Assembly (NCBI GenBank): GCA_037355855.1
Contig: CM074760.1
Location: forward strand, 7,184,501 to 7,248,500
Source: Pseudo-nitzschia pungens
Taxonomy: Eukaryota; Bacillariophyta; Bacillariophyceae; Bacillariales; Bacillariaceae
Length of the DNA: 64,000 nucleotides
Direction: 5' to 3'
The notes beneath the pieces were generated by a model, which was not told where the DNA came from, did not search any database, and worked only from the letters and a program-made list of their open reading frames with translations. Positions 22,207 to 32,847 of the stretch are shown here, one piece after another. The number at the start of each line of letters is the position of its first letter. The first letter of the stretch is position 1. The position numbers and the translations under genes are program-made.

Positions 22207-24270
22207 TTATTTAATAATCACCATAGCCATTCCCTGAAACATCTCGGACATGAATAGTCGTATCGCTCTCTCGCCTTTCTCTGTAACTCGGTTGTTCTTT
22301 AGATTCACCCAATTCAGCCAATGGTTGCAATCCACCAGGTCTTTCGCGAGCTCCAAGGCTCCGCGGTCCGTAATGTGGTTGTCCGCCAGATGTAGCTCGG
22401 TGACCCGACTCAATCCTTCCGAACCCATGCCAGAATCCGTTATGTTGTTGTCGTTCGCCGAGAGAGACGTCAAGGTGTTGTGCGGAAGAACCGACGCGAT
22501 TGCCTCCAGCCCGTAGTCGCCGATCCGATTGTTGTCCAAATTCAAACGTCTCAGTGTTGTATTGCCGCGCAAACCCTCGGATATGTTCGCAGCACCTGTT
22601 GCGGTAATGCAACACCCGTTCAGCGACAAGACTTCCAGGGCTCTCGAAGTTGGCAAGTATTTGGCCACCGCTGTTGCAATGTCTTCGCCAGCATTCGAGC
22701 AGTCATTCAAGTACATCCGAACCACCTTGGAGGGCGATGTTATGCAACCACGCAAAAACGGTAACAAACTGAGAGAAGTCATCATCGAACCATTAAGCCG
22801 CATCGTCTGAATCTGCGGAGGTTCCAGTCGGAATGAAGGATCGTTCAGGGCCTCGTTCAGCAACAATAGTTCGTCGTTTCCAACATTTTTCTCTCTCCAA
22901 TCGATTTTGTGAACTTTGCGTCGGATGACATTCCGAATCAGAACGTCCAGCCAGTGCTCACGATTTCGTTTGGTCTGTTCCACTCGTGACAGCGATATCA
23001 AGACCTCTTCGGATATGTTCGTTGGATTGTCTTCCAATCGTATTGTTTTGAGCGGGTGATATTTTGGGTCCGTGAGCACCCTCTGGATTTCTCGAGCACC
23101 GCGATCCTCGATTTTGTTGTCCGCTACGTTCAAGTATTCCAATGACACATTGTAGGAAAGGGCATCCGTCAACAGTATCACACCATCGGATCCGATATTA
23201 TTACCGGACAAGTCGATATTTTTCAGAGCGCCGTTGCTTCTCAACACTTCGGAGAGGTTGTTCGCACCCTGGATTCCAATGTTGTTCCAGGCCAAGTCGA
23301 GCTTTTCCAACTTTTGGGTTGAATAAGGATTGGTACCATTGAGCGAGTCGAAAAAAATAGCTGCTGCCATGGGACCAATGTCATTTTTCTCCATGTGCAG
23401 CGCTTTGAGGGTGTGGTTGCGTTCGATTGCGGTTGCCAGATCCTCCGCCCATTTGAGAATGCGGTCTCGTTTCTCCGGATCTGCGGATGCCAGATCTTCC
23501 GTTTCTTCTTGGCCTATGTTATTCGATCCAATGTACAGGGACTCTATGGTTTGATTGACCCCGAGCATGTCCGAGAGGGACTTCATTCCCGCGTAACCGA
23601 TGGCATTTGCGGTTAGGTCCAAAGTTCTCAGGGTGCTTACGCTGTCGTGGCCTTGGATAGCCTGAACGAGAGTCGTCACTCCCTTCGGTTTGATGTTGTT
23701 GTATGACAAATTCAGAATTTCGAGTGTAGAATGATTGGCCAATTCAGCACTAAAGTTTTTTATTCCCTTTGTACCAAGGGAATTAAAGGACAAGTTCAGC
23801 ACTTGGATATTCCGAAAATGGCGCAATAATTGGCCAATAGCAGGACCGCCCTTGCTTCCTAGTTGTATGTCGGTCAAATCCACATAAATAAGATTGGGTG
23901 CTGTCACTGATTCCGAAATCGAAGACATGACCAGTTTACCGAGACCTTCCGAAGCCAATGGATTGTGGGAGAGATTCAGACCCAACAGCGTCTCGTTTTG
24001 TAGCGCTAAAATTTTGCCGAGGTAAAGCCCCGAATCCGAAGTCAATTCGTTGTACGGCAGCTCTAAATTCGACAAACCAATAGAGCGATGATATTCGATA
24101 AAGAATTGATGTAGATCGACGACATCTTCTTCGTCAGAAAAGCTTTCTTCGCAAATCAACTCCATCTTTTCCGGTTTTCTTATGTCCAAGCCGCCCGCAG
24201 TTCTTCGCAGTGACTCGGTGATTTCAGCAACGCTGGATTCGCGAAACACAAAGGACTTCATTGCCGACAT
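22207..24270 (-). CDS. Leucine-rich-repeat protein, ribonuclease-inhibitor type
   Basis: The ATG at 24270 gives 687 residues. The open frame runs 58 codons further upstream but without an ATG. From about residue 60 to the end the protein consists of RI-type leucine-rich repeats of roughly 28-30 residues with the pattern LxxLxLxxNxIxxxG (examples: ILNLSYNNIKPKG, LDLTANAIGYAG, LDLAWNNIGIQG, IDLSGNNIGSDG, LNLDNNRIGDYG). A short linker near residue 440 splits two repeat blocks (VIRRKVHKIDWREKN). Neither a nucleotide-binding domain nor a membrane helix is seen, so it is not an NLR receptor. Proteins of this form are abundant in diatoms and act as protein-binding scaffolds; the partner is unknown. 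Single exon. Confidence 0.85.
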   Translation of the reverse strand: MSAMKSFVFRESSVAEITESLRRTAGGLDIRKPEKMELICEESFSDEEDVVDLHQFFIEYHRSIGLSNLELPYNELTSDSGLYLGKILALQNETLLGLNLSHNPLASEGLGKLVMSSISESVTAPNLIYVDLTDIQLGSKGGPAIGQLLRHFRNIQVLNLSFNSLGTKGIKNFSAELANHSTLEILNLSYNNIKPKGVTTLVQAIQGHDSVSTLRTLDLTANAIGYAGMKSLSDMLGVNQTIESLYIGSNNIGQEETEDLASADPEKRDRILKWAEDLATAIERNHTLKALHMEKNDIGPMAAAIFFDSLNGTNPYSTQKLEKLDLAWNNIGIQGANNLSEVLRSNGALKNIDLSGNNIGSDGVILLTDALSYNVSLEYLNVADNKIEDRGAREIQRVLTDPKYHPLKTIRLEDNPTNISEEVLISLSRVEQTKRNREHWLDVLIRNVIRRKVHKIDWREKNVGNDELLLLNEALNDPSFRLEPPQIQTMRLNGSMMTSLSLLPFLRGCITSPSKVVRMYLNDCSNAGEDIATAVAKYLPTSRALEVLSLNGCCITATGAANISEGLRGNTTLRRLNLDNNRIGDYGLEAIASVLPHNTLTSLSANDNNITDSGMGSEGLSRVTELHLADNHITDRGALELAKDLVDCNHWLNWVNLKNNRVTEKGERAIRLFMSEMFQGMAMVIIK

Positions 24271-25314
24271 CTTAACGTAACGCGAAATGTTTTTTGGACA
24301 TAGACGGGTGACCTGAGTCCTTTCCAGATAGAATGCGGTGCGAAACGCAATGCTTCCATTGAATAATGCTTGATGGTATGAGTGAATAGAGATCAACGAG
24401 TCCCCGACGTTTGGATGGATGGTTTTCGTGCTGCTACTTTTCAAGGATTGAATGCTTTGTTGGAAAGAGAACAGTCAAGGTTACTCGTACTGAGTATCAT
24501 CACTGTGATCGAAATCTAACACTCGTAACACTATGCAAGATAATTAGAGTTGTACCGTACTTGCGTATCTAGATCACATACTCAATCAATCAATACTGTA
24601 CTGATAAGGCTAACTAATAGTGCATCATCAAGCTCACGAACTCGAATTTTACGGTTCCATGATATTTTGGTCGTCAGAACTTTCTGTGCTGAAAAAAATA
24701 ATTATCCCCCATCCTTAAAATCTTACTCTTCTGTACCGGTAAGGTTACCTTACCTTACGGTTATCGCCAACCTTGCGGGAGCCCGAAGTCTGCCAACACC
24801 TCGCGTTGCCTAGCATTGCTTACCGGTACTGGTACAGTTTCCTACCGTTGCCCTGGCGTTGCCCACACTTCTCTGTGTCAAACACACCTGTCTGTCCGTC
24901 TCTCTTTTGAAAATAGAACTCCAACGAAATTACTTCACTGTACCGGTACAAGTACAAGGTAAGCTAATTACCGTAAACCTTATGCATAATTACTCGTATT
25001 GTTTTCGTCGGAGCGGGAAGCCTACCGGAACCGTACCGTACCGGTAGGTAGATGACTCGTACAGTAACCTTACCGTAGGGGTCATAACCCCTGTCGGATC
25101 GAAGATCTTCTGAGACGGGAAACCAAGAACCAAAGGTTTCTTTCTCACCGTTGGAAACATTCATCAACCGGTAATGCTTTCACGCTGCTCTACAGAGAAT
25201 AGGATACTCCGAACGCAAGCAAACACAACATACCCGTAACGTACAATCAATGCCTATTGGCACTGCTTCTCTACCAGTCGGGAGTCTTTACAGTATAAAA
25301 CCAAAAGAGCAATC
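24271..25314. other. Intergenic between divergent genes
   Basis: About 1.0 kb shared upstream region of the LRR gene (-) and p23 (+). It is rich in spacer motifs (24733-24762, 24937-24985 and 25027-25070). TATAAAA lies at 25294-25300, only 15 bases before the p23 ATG, which is too close for a normal TATA box. Confidence 0.6.
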
Positions 25315-26261
25315 ATGGCACCGAACACAGCGCCAATTAAATACGCACAGCGAAAGGATTCGCTTTACTTGACGATTGCGTTGCTAGGTGCGTTGCGTTG
25401 CGTTGTTGCGTTGGGTTGCGTTGCGTTGGGTTGGGTTGTGTTTTTCCGTGTTCTTGTTCTTGTTCTTGTTTTTTCAATCGATGATCTGTGAGGGTCGGAG
25501 TGTTGGCTGTGGATCCCGCAAGAACCCTTTGTCTCGCATCCAACTCACTGTGCCGTGTTCGTGCGCGCGTATCCTTTCGCTGTTGTCGGTCTTCTTGTTT
25601 CCGGAACCTCTGCCACTCGTTCGTACGTGGATTCATTGATTGATTGATTCATTCATTCGTTCATTCGTTCATTCCTTGCCTCTCGGATCGCGACTGTTTT
25701 TCGTTCTCTGCTCCGCGGTGTTCAGACGTCAAGGACGAAAAGATCGTCCTGACCGATACCAATCTGACGTTCGAGGGCACCAGCGGAGGCAAGGCCTACC
25801 AAATCGATATCGAATTCTTCAAGGAGGTGGATTCCGACGGTTCCAAATACAATGTGTTGCCGCGATCGGTTCAGATGCACATCAAGAAAAAGGACAAGGA
25901 AGAGGAGGAATTCTGGCCGCGCCTGCTGAAGGACAAGTTGCTGGAAAAGAACCAGGTCAAGATCGATTGGGATCGGTACGTCGACGAAGACGAAGAAAAG
26001 GAGGGATTCGACATGAGCAACATGCAGGGTGGCATGGGCATGGGTGGCATGGGCGGAGGAATGGACATGGACATGGAATCCATGATGAAGCAAATGCGAG
26101 CCATGGGAGGCGGCAACATTCCGGGAATGGAAGGCATGCCAATCATGGGAGGATTCAAGGATATTGAGTACCACGACGACGTCGAGGTTAACAACCGTGA
26201 CGACGACGACGACGACGACGTCGATCTGGACGATCTACCGGACCTCGAAGACGTCAATTAA
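25315..26261 (+). CDS. p23/Sba1-type HSP90 co-chaperone
   Basis: Exon 1 is 25315-25387 (MAPNTAPIKYAQRKDSLYLT...) and exon 2 is 25726-26261, joined in phase 1 across a 338-nt intron, for 202 residues. p23 binds the ATP-closed form of HSP90 and stabilises client complexes. The CS domain is seen as YAQRKDSLYLTIAL, DVKDEKIVLTDTNLTF, YQIDIEFFKEVD and then EFWPRLLKDK and VKIDWDRYVDEDEE, the family's conserved end. It is followed by a Gly/Met-rich segment (GGMGMGGMGGGMDMDM) and an Asp-rich tail, as in plant p23 proteins. The first exon is short, so the reading frame seen in exon 2 alone lacks the true N-terminus. Identity is firm. Confidence 0.92.
25388..25725 (+). other. p23 intron with (GTTGCGTTGG)n-like repeat at its 5' end
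   Basis: Starting at the donor, about 60 bases are built of GTTGC and GGGTT units on the sense strand, with almost no A or C. A second run of TTGATTGATTCATTCATTCG type lies at 25634-25676. The intron ends GGTGTTCAG. Confidence 0.85.
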
Positions 26262-26875
26262 CTTGCTTGGAATGTTTGCTTTGCATTACTTTGCATCGCA
26301 TCGCATCGCACACCGCGTGCCGTAGCAATCAGAAAGAGTTGCTGTATAGTATAGAGATTCCGTGTGTCGGGTGCTGGGAACCATGTCGCGAGACTAATAG
26401 TGTGCCGTTTTCTTCTTCATCACCGTTCCATCCTTCGCTCGATGAAATAGTGATGAGAGCATTGTAAAATACATAACTAATAGATCCGGAAAAGCGAAAT
26501 CCCGAGGTGTTCCGGAAAACAAATTGAGTTTTCAAAACGATGGCGAAGGCTCTAGAATGTTGCGAAATATGTTCAAAGTTGCGTTGTAGTGTGTGAAATA
26601 TCCCAAAGGTCGGTCCTGCTCTTGGACACCGCAAATTAAAAAAAAAAATGCAACATTTTGCTATACCGTACTCTTATGGACAGACCAAACAGTGACTATC
26701 ACAACATCGTTTTTATTTCCATCTCTCCCATTCTCCGCACGGCCGGTGTGATCTTGCATGCGAGAACTATCCATCACCAAACCATGCGACGCGTGCCGCA
26801 ATTATAGTTGTTGTTGTTATTATTATTCGACAACACGGCCGCGGTGCACAGCTGCGGTGCACGCGCTCGCGGCAG
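26262..26875. other. Intergenic between convergent genes
   Basis: About 0.6 kb between p23 (+) and the hotdog protein (-). It has a short GCATCGCATC run at 26292-26309 and T/A tracts near 26635-26650. No gene is seen. Confidence 0.6.
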
Positions 26876-27517
26876 CTACAAATAACCGGGTATCCACACC
26901 GTGCTGTATCCCTCGGCAATGACCGCGTCGTCCTGCACGCGAATCACCCGGGTCGAAAGCACGATCTCGTAGCCCGTTTCGGTCGCCGTCTTGCCTTCCG
27001 CTCCTCTCGGTTTGCCGTCCCGCTGCGCCTCGCGGATCGATTCGACCTCGATGCGGGCCGCCACCTCCATCCCGACGATCAGCGGGCGGAGAAAATCCAT
27101 CGAGGCGTTCACCGGAACCGTTTGCGGGAAACTCGCCTCGATGAGGGCCCCGACGAGGCCGGAGATGAGGGTCGACGACAGGACCGCCGGTCCGACCGCC
27201 CGCGATCGGATCCAGTCCTTGGACGTTTCGTAGTTCGGATCGAAGGAAGCGTTCTGCGCCAGTTCTTCCCCGCCGGAGGTCAGCAGCGCCTGCGCGTTGG
27301 CGCCCGGTCCAAAGACCCGCCGGATCGTGGCCGTTTCGCCCACGAAATCCTGTCCGATGACCAGTTTCCCCCCCTGCTGCTGTTTCTGTTTCGACGACTG
27401 GAACAAATCCACCATGGGCTGGTAGGTGTGCTTGCTCGCGGTCGAGTGCGACCTCTTTCCGCAGAGGGAAAGGGACATTGTCGATGGTGCCAGTGACGGT
27501 GGAATCATCATCATCAT
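26876..27517 (-). CDS. MaoC/hotdog-fold protein, probable mitochondrial
   Basis: The first ATG in frame, at 27517, begins four consecutive Met codons and gives 213 residues. The N-terminus (MMMMIPPSLAPS...KRSHSTASKH) has an RSHSTAS-type mitochondrial processing signal. The domain resembles MaoC-like hydratases of mitochondrial fatty-acid synthesis: VGETATIRRVFGPGANAQAL, SRAVGPAVLSSTLISGLVGA, VPVNASMDFLRPLIVGMEVA and YEIVLSTRVIRVQDDAVIAE. However, the usual SGD-x-NP-x-H catalytic segment reads GGEELAQNASFDPNYET, so neither the catalytic Asp nor His is at its normal place. It may have another activity or be structural. The frame is open upstream of 27517 as a Ser-rich stretch without an ATG, and an ATG at 27677 lies in another frame. 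Confidence 0.7.
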   Translation of the reverse strand: MMMMIPPSLAPSTMSLSLCGKRSHSTASKHTYQPMVDLFQSSKQKQQQGGKLVIGQDFVGETATIRRVFGPGANAQALLTSGGEELAQNASFDPNYETSKDWIRSRAVGPAVLSSTLISGLVGALIEASFPQTVPVNASMDFLRPLIVGMEVAARIEVESIREAQRDGKPRGAEGKTATETGYEIVLSTRVIRVQDDAVIAEGYSTVWIPGYL

Positions 27518-29449
27518 CGACAAAGACGATGACGATGACAACGACGATGACGACGATGACAGCGACGACAACGACGACAGGGCCGGCACCGGCGATCGTT
27601 GTCCGAGACGCACTCGCGACCAGTTTTCGGGAGGCGAGTCGGCCCAAGTGAGTCGATGATGAACTCGTTGCAATCATTTTCTGTGGATTGATTCCGTGTC
27701 TCTTTGGTTTGTTTGCGAGCGGATTTGTGATTGCGATTGCGATTGTGATAATGTTGTGACCTCTCGAGTCGTAATCAGTCTTTGGTCTTTTTGGAATGCC
27801 GCTGACGTAATAGCGATAAGACTGAGGAGTCCTACTTTCGCTGCGGTTGAGTAATCGTATGGGGGATCGTTAGTCGTTAGTCGTGCTGCACCGGATCAAT
27901 TGTTGCGATTCGAGATTCGACCCAATTATTGTTTTCGACACGGGCCGATGCTCTGCCTCCCGATAGACGGCAAATCGGAACGAATAAGAATACTGTACGA
28001 ATGAAGACGTGGAAGAAATTTCCCAAAAGAATCGGTATGTTTCGCAAACTAATCACGAAGTAATAACAAATTAGTTAAAAAAAAAGAACTCTTGTGTCAG
28101 CTGCCATCCAAAAGTTTCTGTTTCTAAGAATACTTCGAACAACCACGAAACAGAAACATTTTCAACTTCTCTCAATTATCAAATCAAAATCAACCTTTTG
28201 TCGACTACGGAATACGAGTAAGGATTATCGTAATCACAACATACGCTAATTTACACCAATCAGTAAGATTACCTGTACCTTCAACCTCCTACGAGTAATC
28301 TTAATCTTGCTCGTACTGGTACAAGTGCAAGTGCGTAAACGCAACGGTAGGCGTGTAGGATTCTGTCTTCTATCTTTTCTATTATGACTACAAATATCAT
28401 GGTATGCGACCGACACTGCATTGTCTTTATCCCAATGCATCGCACTTTCGGCATTGGAACTTCCCGTACGGTATCGGTACGGTAAGTTACTTCTTGTTGA
28501 CGAGGAGGTGGAGCAATTTCCTCTTGCATAACTGTGGCATTACTACCTACGACGTATGGACGCACATGTTCATTTGCTTCTTCTTGTTCTAATGAAATCG
28601 TTTTTAGTCCTACTACTACTAATAATAATAATAGTACAGTATGTAGGAAGAAAGTGTAGTACTAGTGACAGCATCGAGGAACAAACTGATCTTGAGATTC
28701 TGCAGAAACTACGTTCTATCTTGGAGAGTGGTTGGCAGCAAAGGGGTGGTTGCTTGGAGAGTAGTACCTATTCAAGGTCGTGAACTGCGTGCACAGTGGT
28801 CCCTACAGAGGAAGTAGTAGAACAATTTGAAGATTCGTTAACCCTACTACATCGTGCAATACTAGTAGATAGTAGTCAACAAACAAATTGACATTTCTCG
28901 CTTGTCTCATCCCTCCGGCTCGCTGTACTGTGCTGTTTCTCACCAATCAGTACTACTCGCAACAAGAAGCCATTTCTGTTCTGGCTGGGTGACATCACTC
29001 GATTTGGGTATACCAGAATGCTTTGCGCATACCTTTGTCCTTCTTCCCATTTACAGTAATGGTGAAATGATGTCTTAAATTTGTAAGCGAGATGCATCGA
29101 ATCGGTTTTTCCCTTATAAGAGTTTCCAATCCTGCCTGGTACCAGATTGATGTTCCCATCCAATGGTGGTATAGGCACCATGTCCATATCCTGGTGTGAT
29201 AAGGCGTGAATTCTATCCTTCCAATCTGCTGTACGTGTAATCAAATTTCCTCGATTTGATGAAAATGAAATCTTTGAGAATCAACTCCTGCATGAAAGTA
29301 GAACGAAGCGAGGCGCTAATCGGCACAAAGTTTGCTTGATAGGAGCATCAAAACGGCAAAAGATCTTCGTTTTCCGCAACATTTGAAAATCAACATGGTT
29401 CGGCTCGTATATTTCCCTTTGGTGCCCCTCCATTTCCTTGCTTCGAACG
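27518..29449. other. Intergenic, about 1.9 kb
   Basis: No gene recognised. Features seen are (GAC/GAT)n-rich sequence at 27510-27580, which overlaps the Ser-rich frame in front of the hotdog gene, TACTACTACTAATAATAAT at about 28608-28630, and scattered spacer motifs near 28200-28330. It lies upstream of the hotdog gene and downstream of ECD. Confidence 0.55.
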
Positions 29450-31627
29450 CTACGTTGTGCCTCCCATTTCTTTCAGAATATTGCCTACGGGACCACTTCC
29501 TCCTCCGCTGGCATCTAGTGACTGCATCAAGTTGCTCAGGACGTGCGCATCTCGTGCCAATCCTTTCGCAAGGGCTTTTTCTTGGTCATTCTTGGGATCG
29601 GCATCCGACCCATCGACGAGGACATCGGAAGCTATTCTTCTAGACTCTGTTCTTGCTTCGAGCTCGTCATCCATGGCAGTCTGAATGGTACAGTTTTGAA
29701 AGGCACAAATGAGTGGGAATCGATGCCGCATCGAAAATTGCCAACGAAACACGCAGTTTCGATTCTTGGAATAGAATAGATATCGCATCGAAAATTGCCA
29801 ACGAAACATGCGGTTTCGATTCTTCCTCGCCGCCAAAACCAGGAGACTTACCATGAGATCGCTCATTGCAAACGAAGGGGCTTCACCACCCAAGACGCCA
29901 TGGTCGTCGCCATCATCATTCTCGATGTCTTGCTCCATGAGCCTGTAGTCCTCGTGGTAAAAGAAAGGATCAACTCGCGGGAAGTCGAGTTCCTTTCCTT
30001 TCAACACCGAGTGTAATATATTGAGAAAGACTCGGGGACGGATTTTCACGGCAGTTGACGTGCCGGTTTCATCGCCACTCACTTTGTTCGAGGAAATTCC
30101 TTCCACTTCAGATGTTTGCTTCAAAAAAGAATGGAAGCGCGACAAAAGATTGTCAACATCGTGCTCGGATTCTACCGTAGCTACGGAATCACTTTTTGCC
30201 GGTTTGTAGTCCATCCAATCCTCCCCATCGACTTGGTCGGGGCGGGGTACCCAGTATTCGTCGTCGTTTCCTACATTGTCACTGCCCTGTTGCGTGCGCA
30301 TGGAACTTCTTATCTGGTCGCGCAACGATACCTGCGGACTTGAATACGACGTCCAGTTGTGGTCTTCTTCTGGGAAAACGGGACACTTCAAAACATTGGT
30401 CAAATCTAGATCGGATCTGTTGGGTCCCATGTGATAGCTTTCGAGTATTGTCTTTGAAAGGTTACCATTCGCGAGGCAGGACATCTGTTGAACGCGAGTC
30501 CAGTACACTATGCGCTCCTCTAAAGAGGACAGTGGCTTGGAGGACGCAAAAGATCCGTCGTCGTTGCTTGCATTCATCAATTGTTCCAATCCGGCGACTG
30601 CCCGCACCCCGAGCGCCACGGCATTCTTCAGATGTTTCATCGATTCAATTTTACATTGACGTTTCAATCGTTTCAGTTCGACCCCAGCTGGCATTGGCGT
30701 GGAATCCGGAGACGATGTCCAGTCGCTTCGTGAAGAAGAAACGGTTCGAGCCATCGCATAATTTGTTCGGGACAATGTCTGTACGGTCCACACCCAGTCC
30801 TCGTATTTCGTGAGGTCGAATTGAATGGCAGCTGGCGCTATTGGTCCATCTTGCTGGATGGTCTCGCAGAATGCCTGAATAGCTGTACGAAGCAGCTCGG
30901 GGCGATCTCGGAACACACCAGCTACTTTTCTTGGGAGCACCATAGGGGCCCTTTGGTGAACGGATGCAGCCTGCGCATTCAAGTCCAGCCAATAATTCAA
31001 CGCCCGTTGCATTTTTGGATGGGAGGCGGACTTCGTGTGTGATGTAGCTCGGTGTTTCAATTCTTGCAAGGCATCTCGCAAGGCGATGTGTGGTCTGCGG
31101 AGAAGCTGCAGATTACCGTCTTGATCAATCCAACACGCGTAACGATGATTATCTGCTGGGTCTTCGTCCAGCCACGGTGGCAAGATATCGGCCAATTGTA
31201 TCAAAATAATTTGTCCATCCTGCACATCCCATGCCGACGCAACGATATTTTGTTTCTTCTCGTCATCTCTGACCGACTTGATGAGTTCTACCACGTAATG
31301 AATGGCCATCCACCCATCTTGAACACTCGGACCGTACCGACAATAAGCGCGGAGATGGGGGACAGATTCAGACTGGTCGACATGAACCCCAAATATGGGG
31401 CCATCGGCTCCGTAATGCCAGAGGTGACCCTTGTTTTGAAAGAAAAGATTGCAATAATCTGCAAGTTCCGCTAGATAGAGCAAGTGATCCTCTCGATGCT
31501 TGCCGCGATAGTCAAGCGCATACAGATCCAAGAGAACACAATTCTTCTGCAAAGATTCGCAAGCAGAATAATTGCGCGACGTCTTCGCGTGTTGCAGAGC
31601 TACTTCCAGCAGTGAACCTTCCTCCAT
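29450..31627 (-). CDS. ECD: Ecdysoneless (ECD/SGT1) homologue
   Basis: Exon 1 is 31627-29852 and exon 2 is 29680-29450; the donor GTAAGT and acceptor ACCATTCAG give 668 residues. ECD proteins link the PRP8/R2TP splicing assembly path and cell-cycle control in animals and fungi. The family's N-terminal signature is present: LWHYGADGPIFGV, RYGPSVQDGWMAIHYVVELIK, VASAWDVQDGQIILIQLADILPPWL and YACWIDQDGNLQLLRR. The C-terminal half is acidic and Ser-rich, with a last conserved block (DAHVLSNLMQSLDASGG) in exon 2. The 171-nt intron is a multiple of three and has no stop codon, so retention would add 57 residues without a frameshift. Identity is firm. Confidence 0.93.
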   Translation of the reverse strand: MEEGSLLEVALQHAKTSRNYSACESLQKNCVLLDLYALDYRGKHREDHLLYLAELADYCNLFFQNKGHLWHYGADGPIFGVHVDQSESVPHLRAYCRYGPSVQDGWMAIHYVVELIKSVRDDEKKQNIVASAWDVQDGQIILIQLADILPPWLDEDPADNHRYACWIDQDGNLQLLRRPHIALRDALQELKHRATSHTKSASHPKMQRALNYWLDLNAQAASVHQRAPMVLPRKVAGVFRDRPELLRTAIQAFCETIQQDGPIAPAAIQFDLTKYEDWVWTVQTLSRTNYAMARTVSSSRSDWTSSPDSTPMPAGVELKRLKRQCKIESMKHLKNAVALGVRAVAGLEQLMNASNDDGSFASSKPLSSLEERIVYWTRVQQMSCLANGNLSKTILESYHMGPNRSDLDLTNVLKCPVFPEEDHNWTSYSSPQVSLRDQIRSSMRTQQGSDNVGNDDEYWVPRPDQVDGEDWMDYKPAKSDSVATVESEHDVDNLLSRFHSFLKQTSEVEGISSNKVSGDETGTSTAVKIRPRVFLNILHSVLKGKELDFPRVDPFFYHEDYRLMEQDIENDDGDDHGVLGGEAPSFAMSDLMVSLLVLAARKNRNRMFRWQFSMRYLFYSKNRNCVFRWQFSMRHRFPLICAFQNCTIQTAMDDELEARTESRRIASDVLVDGSDADPKNDQEKALAKGLARDAHVLSNLMQSLDASGGGSGPVGNILKEMGGTT
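29681..29851 (-). repeat. In-frame, stop-free ECD intron made of a tandem duplication
   Basis: Two near-identical copies of a segment, in + strand terms TCGAAAATTGCCAACGAAAC followed by A(C/T)GC(A/G)GTTTCGATTCTT, start near 29731 and 29787, about 56 bases apart. If read through they encode two copies of a peptide containing FRWQFSMR. Donor (29851-29850) and acceptor (29682-29681) are both good. Confidence 0.85.
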
Positions 31628-32847
31628 TTGCTTCCGTTAGCTCCTTTTCTGTTCCTTCTTGGTTGCGATTTCATTTGGATTTTGATGAGATTTTTCCGAT
31701 TGCGGTCGATGGTCAATTTGGGGTTCGTTCGATTTCTTTGATCAGAATCTCAAGAAGACGATGTTTTTCCATGATCAATCACGACCAGAAAGTGGATACA
31801 GACAGACCGCATGGATGACAATCATGATGTTAAGCTGAGAGCCAAAGAGGGAGTTACATTACTACTAGCAGCAATCGCTTCCAGTCTCTTGGGTAATCTT
31901 AACTCATCCTGAATTGTCCCGAGTTACTGATAACAAACAAACATGATGATCATGCCCATCATCAACGCTGCCATTCCTGCCACACAACTGGTGTGGTGGC
32001 GAACCTCCTCCTCCTACTACTAGTACTACAACTACAAATGAGAATTCAACTCCTCCTCAAGAACAACAAACACCAGCAGCAAACACCAGCAGAACACCAC
32101 TTCTAGCAGTCATGCTACAAGTAAATCTTGCCTTTTAATCACCCTCATCTGAAAAGGATATATGGGTCATGATATTACTATTATTTGTTTGCATTTGTTG
32201 TGTGAACAATAAGCACACCAAGCCAGTTTTGACTTGTCTGTTCTTCGGATCAGCAGACTGACCAGCATGGACGACAACAGCAGATATATTCGTAAATTGA
32301 TTCCCCACCACCATGGTAGCACTCCTGCTATTGCCGTCAAGGCTTTCTGTAGCATTTTCGTTTTCATTGAAGAATTCGAAAACAAGAACGAAATTCTTGA
32401 AATACTGCGTGATACTGATGATGATGCGGTGCACAATGAACAACAAGTAGTACTGTAAAAGTTATGAGGAAGGTTCTTACTTTTTGCATCAATGTAGAAA
32501 GAATCTTCTAAGTATTGAAGGCATTCATTGTTCCTAAGTCCATTCTAAACCGTTTCTTTGTATCGCTCGTTTTATTCAGACTTTCCAGGCTGCGAAAATA
32601 ATCGTACGCTGTTGACAAAGTTTCGTTTGTGTCGATGGTTCTGATCGTGATTTTTTGTTTGAACTCTGCGTTGTTTGTACTCTGCGGCGAAATCCCCGTT
32701 CCAATCCATGAATGATCACGAGGGGACAATTCTGGAAGAGCGGACACGGTTCTCGCTGCTCTGTGAGCGCCGCTCCGAGAGTTTTTGGAGAACTCGACTC
32801 CTCCTCGCATTGCATTTCTCTGTTCTAACGAATGGCTCGGATGCGTT
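31628..32847. other. Intergenic, about 1.2 kb
   Basis: The 5' side of ECD and the 3' side of the Nudix gene. TACTACTAGTACTACAACT-type repeats lie near 32011-32035, and CAACAAACACCAGCAGCAAA near 32066-32090. No gene is recognised. Confidence 0.6.

Noticed and set aside
25294..25300. TATAAAA as TATA box of the p23 gene
   Set aside because: It ends 14 bases before the ATG, which leaves no room for a normal initiation distance.
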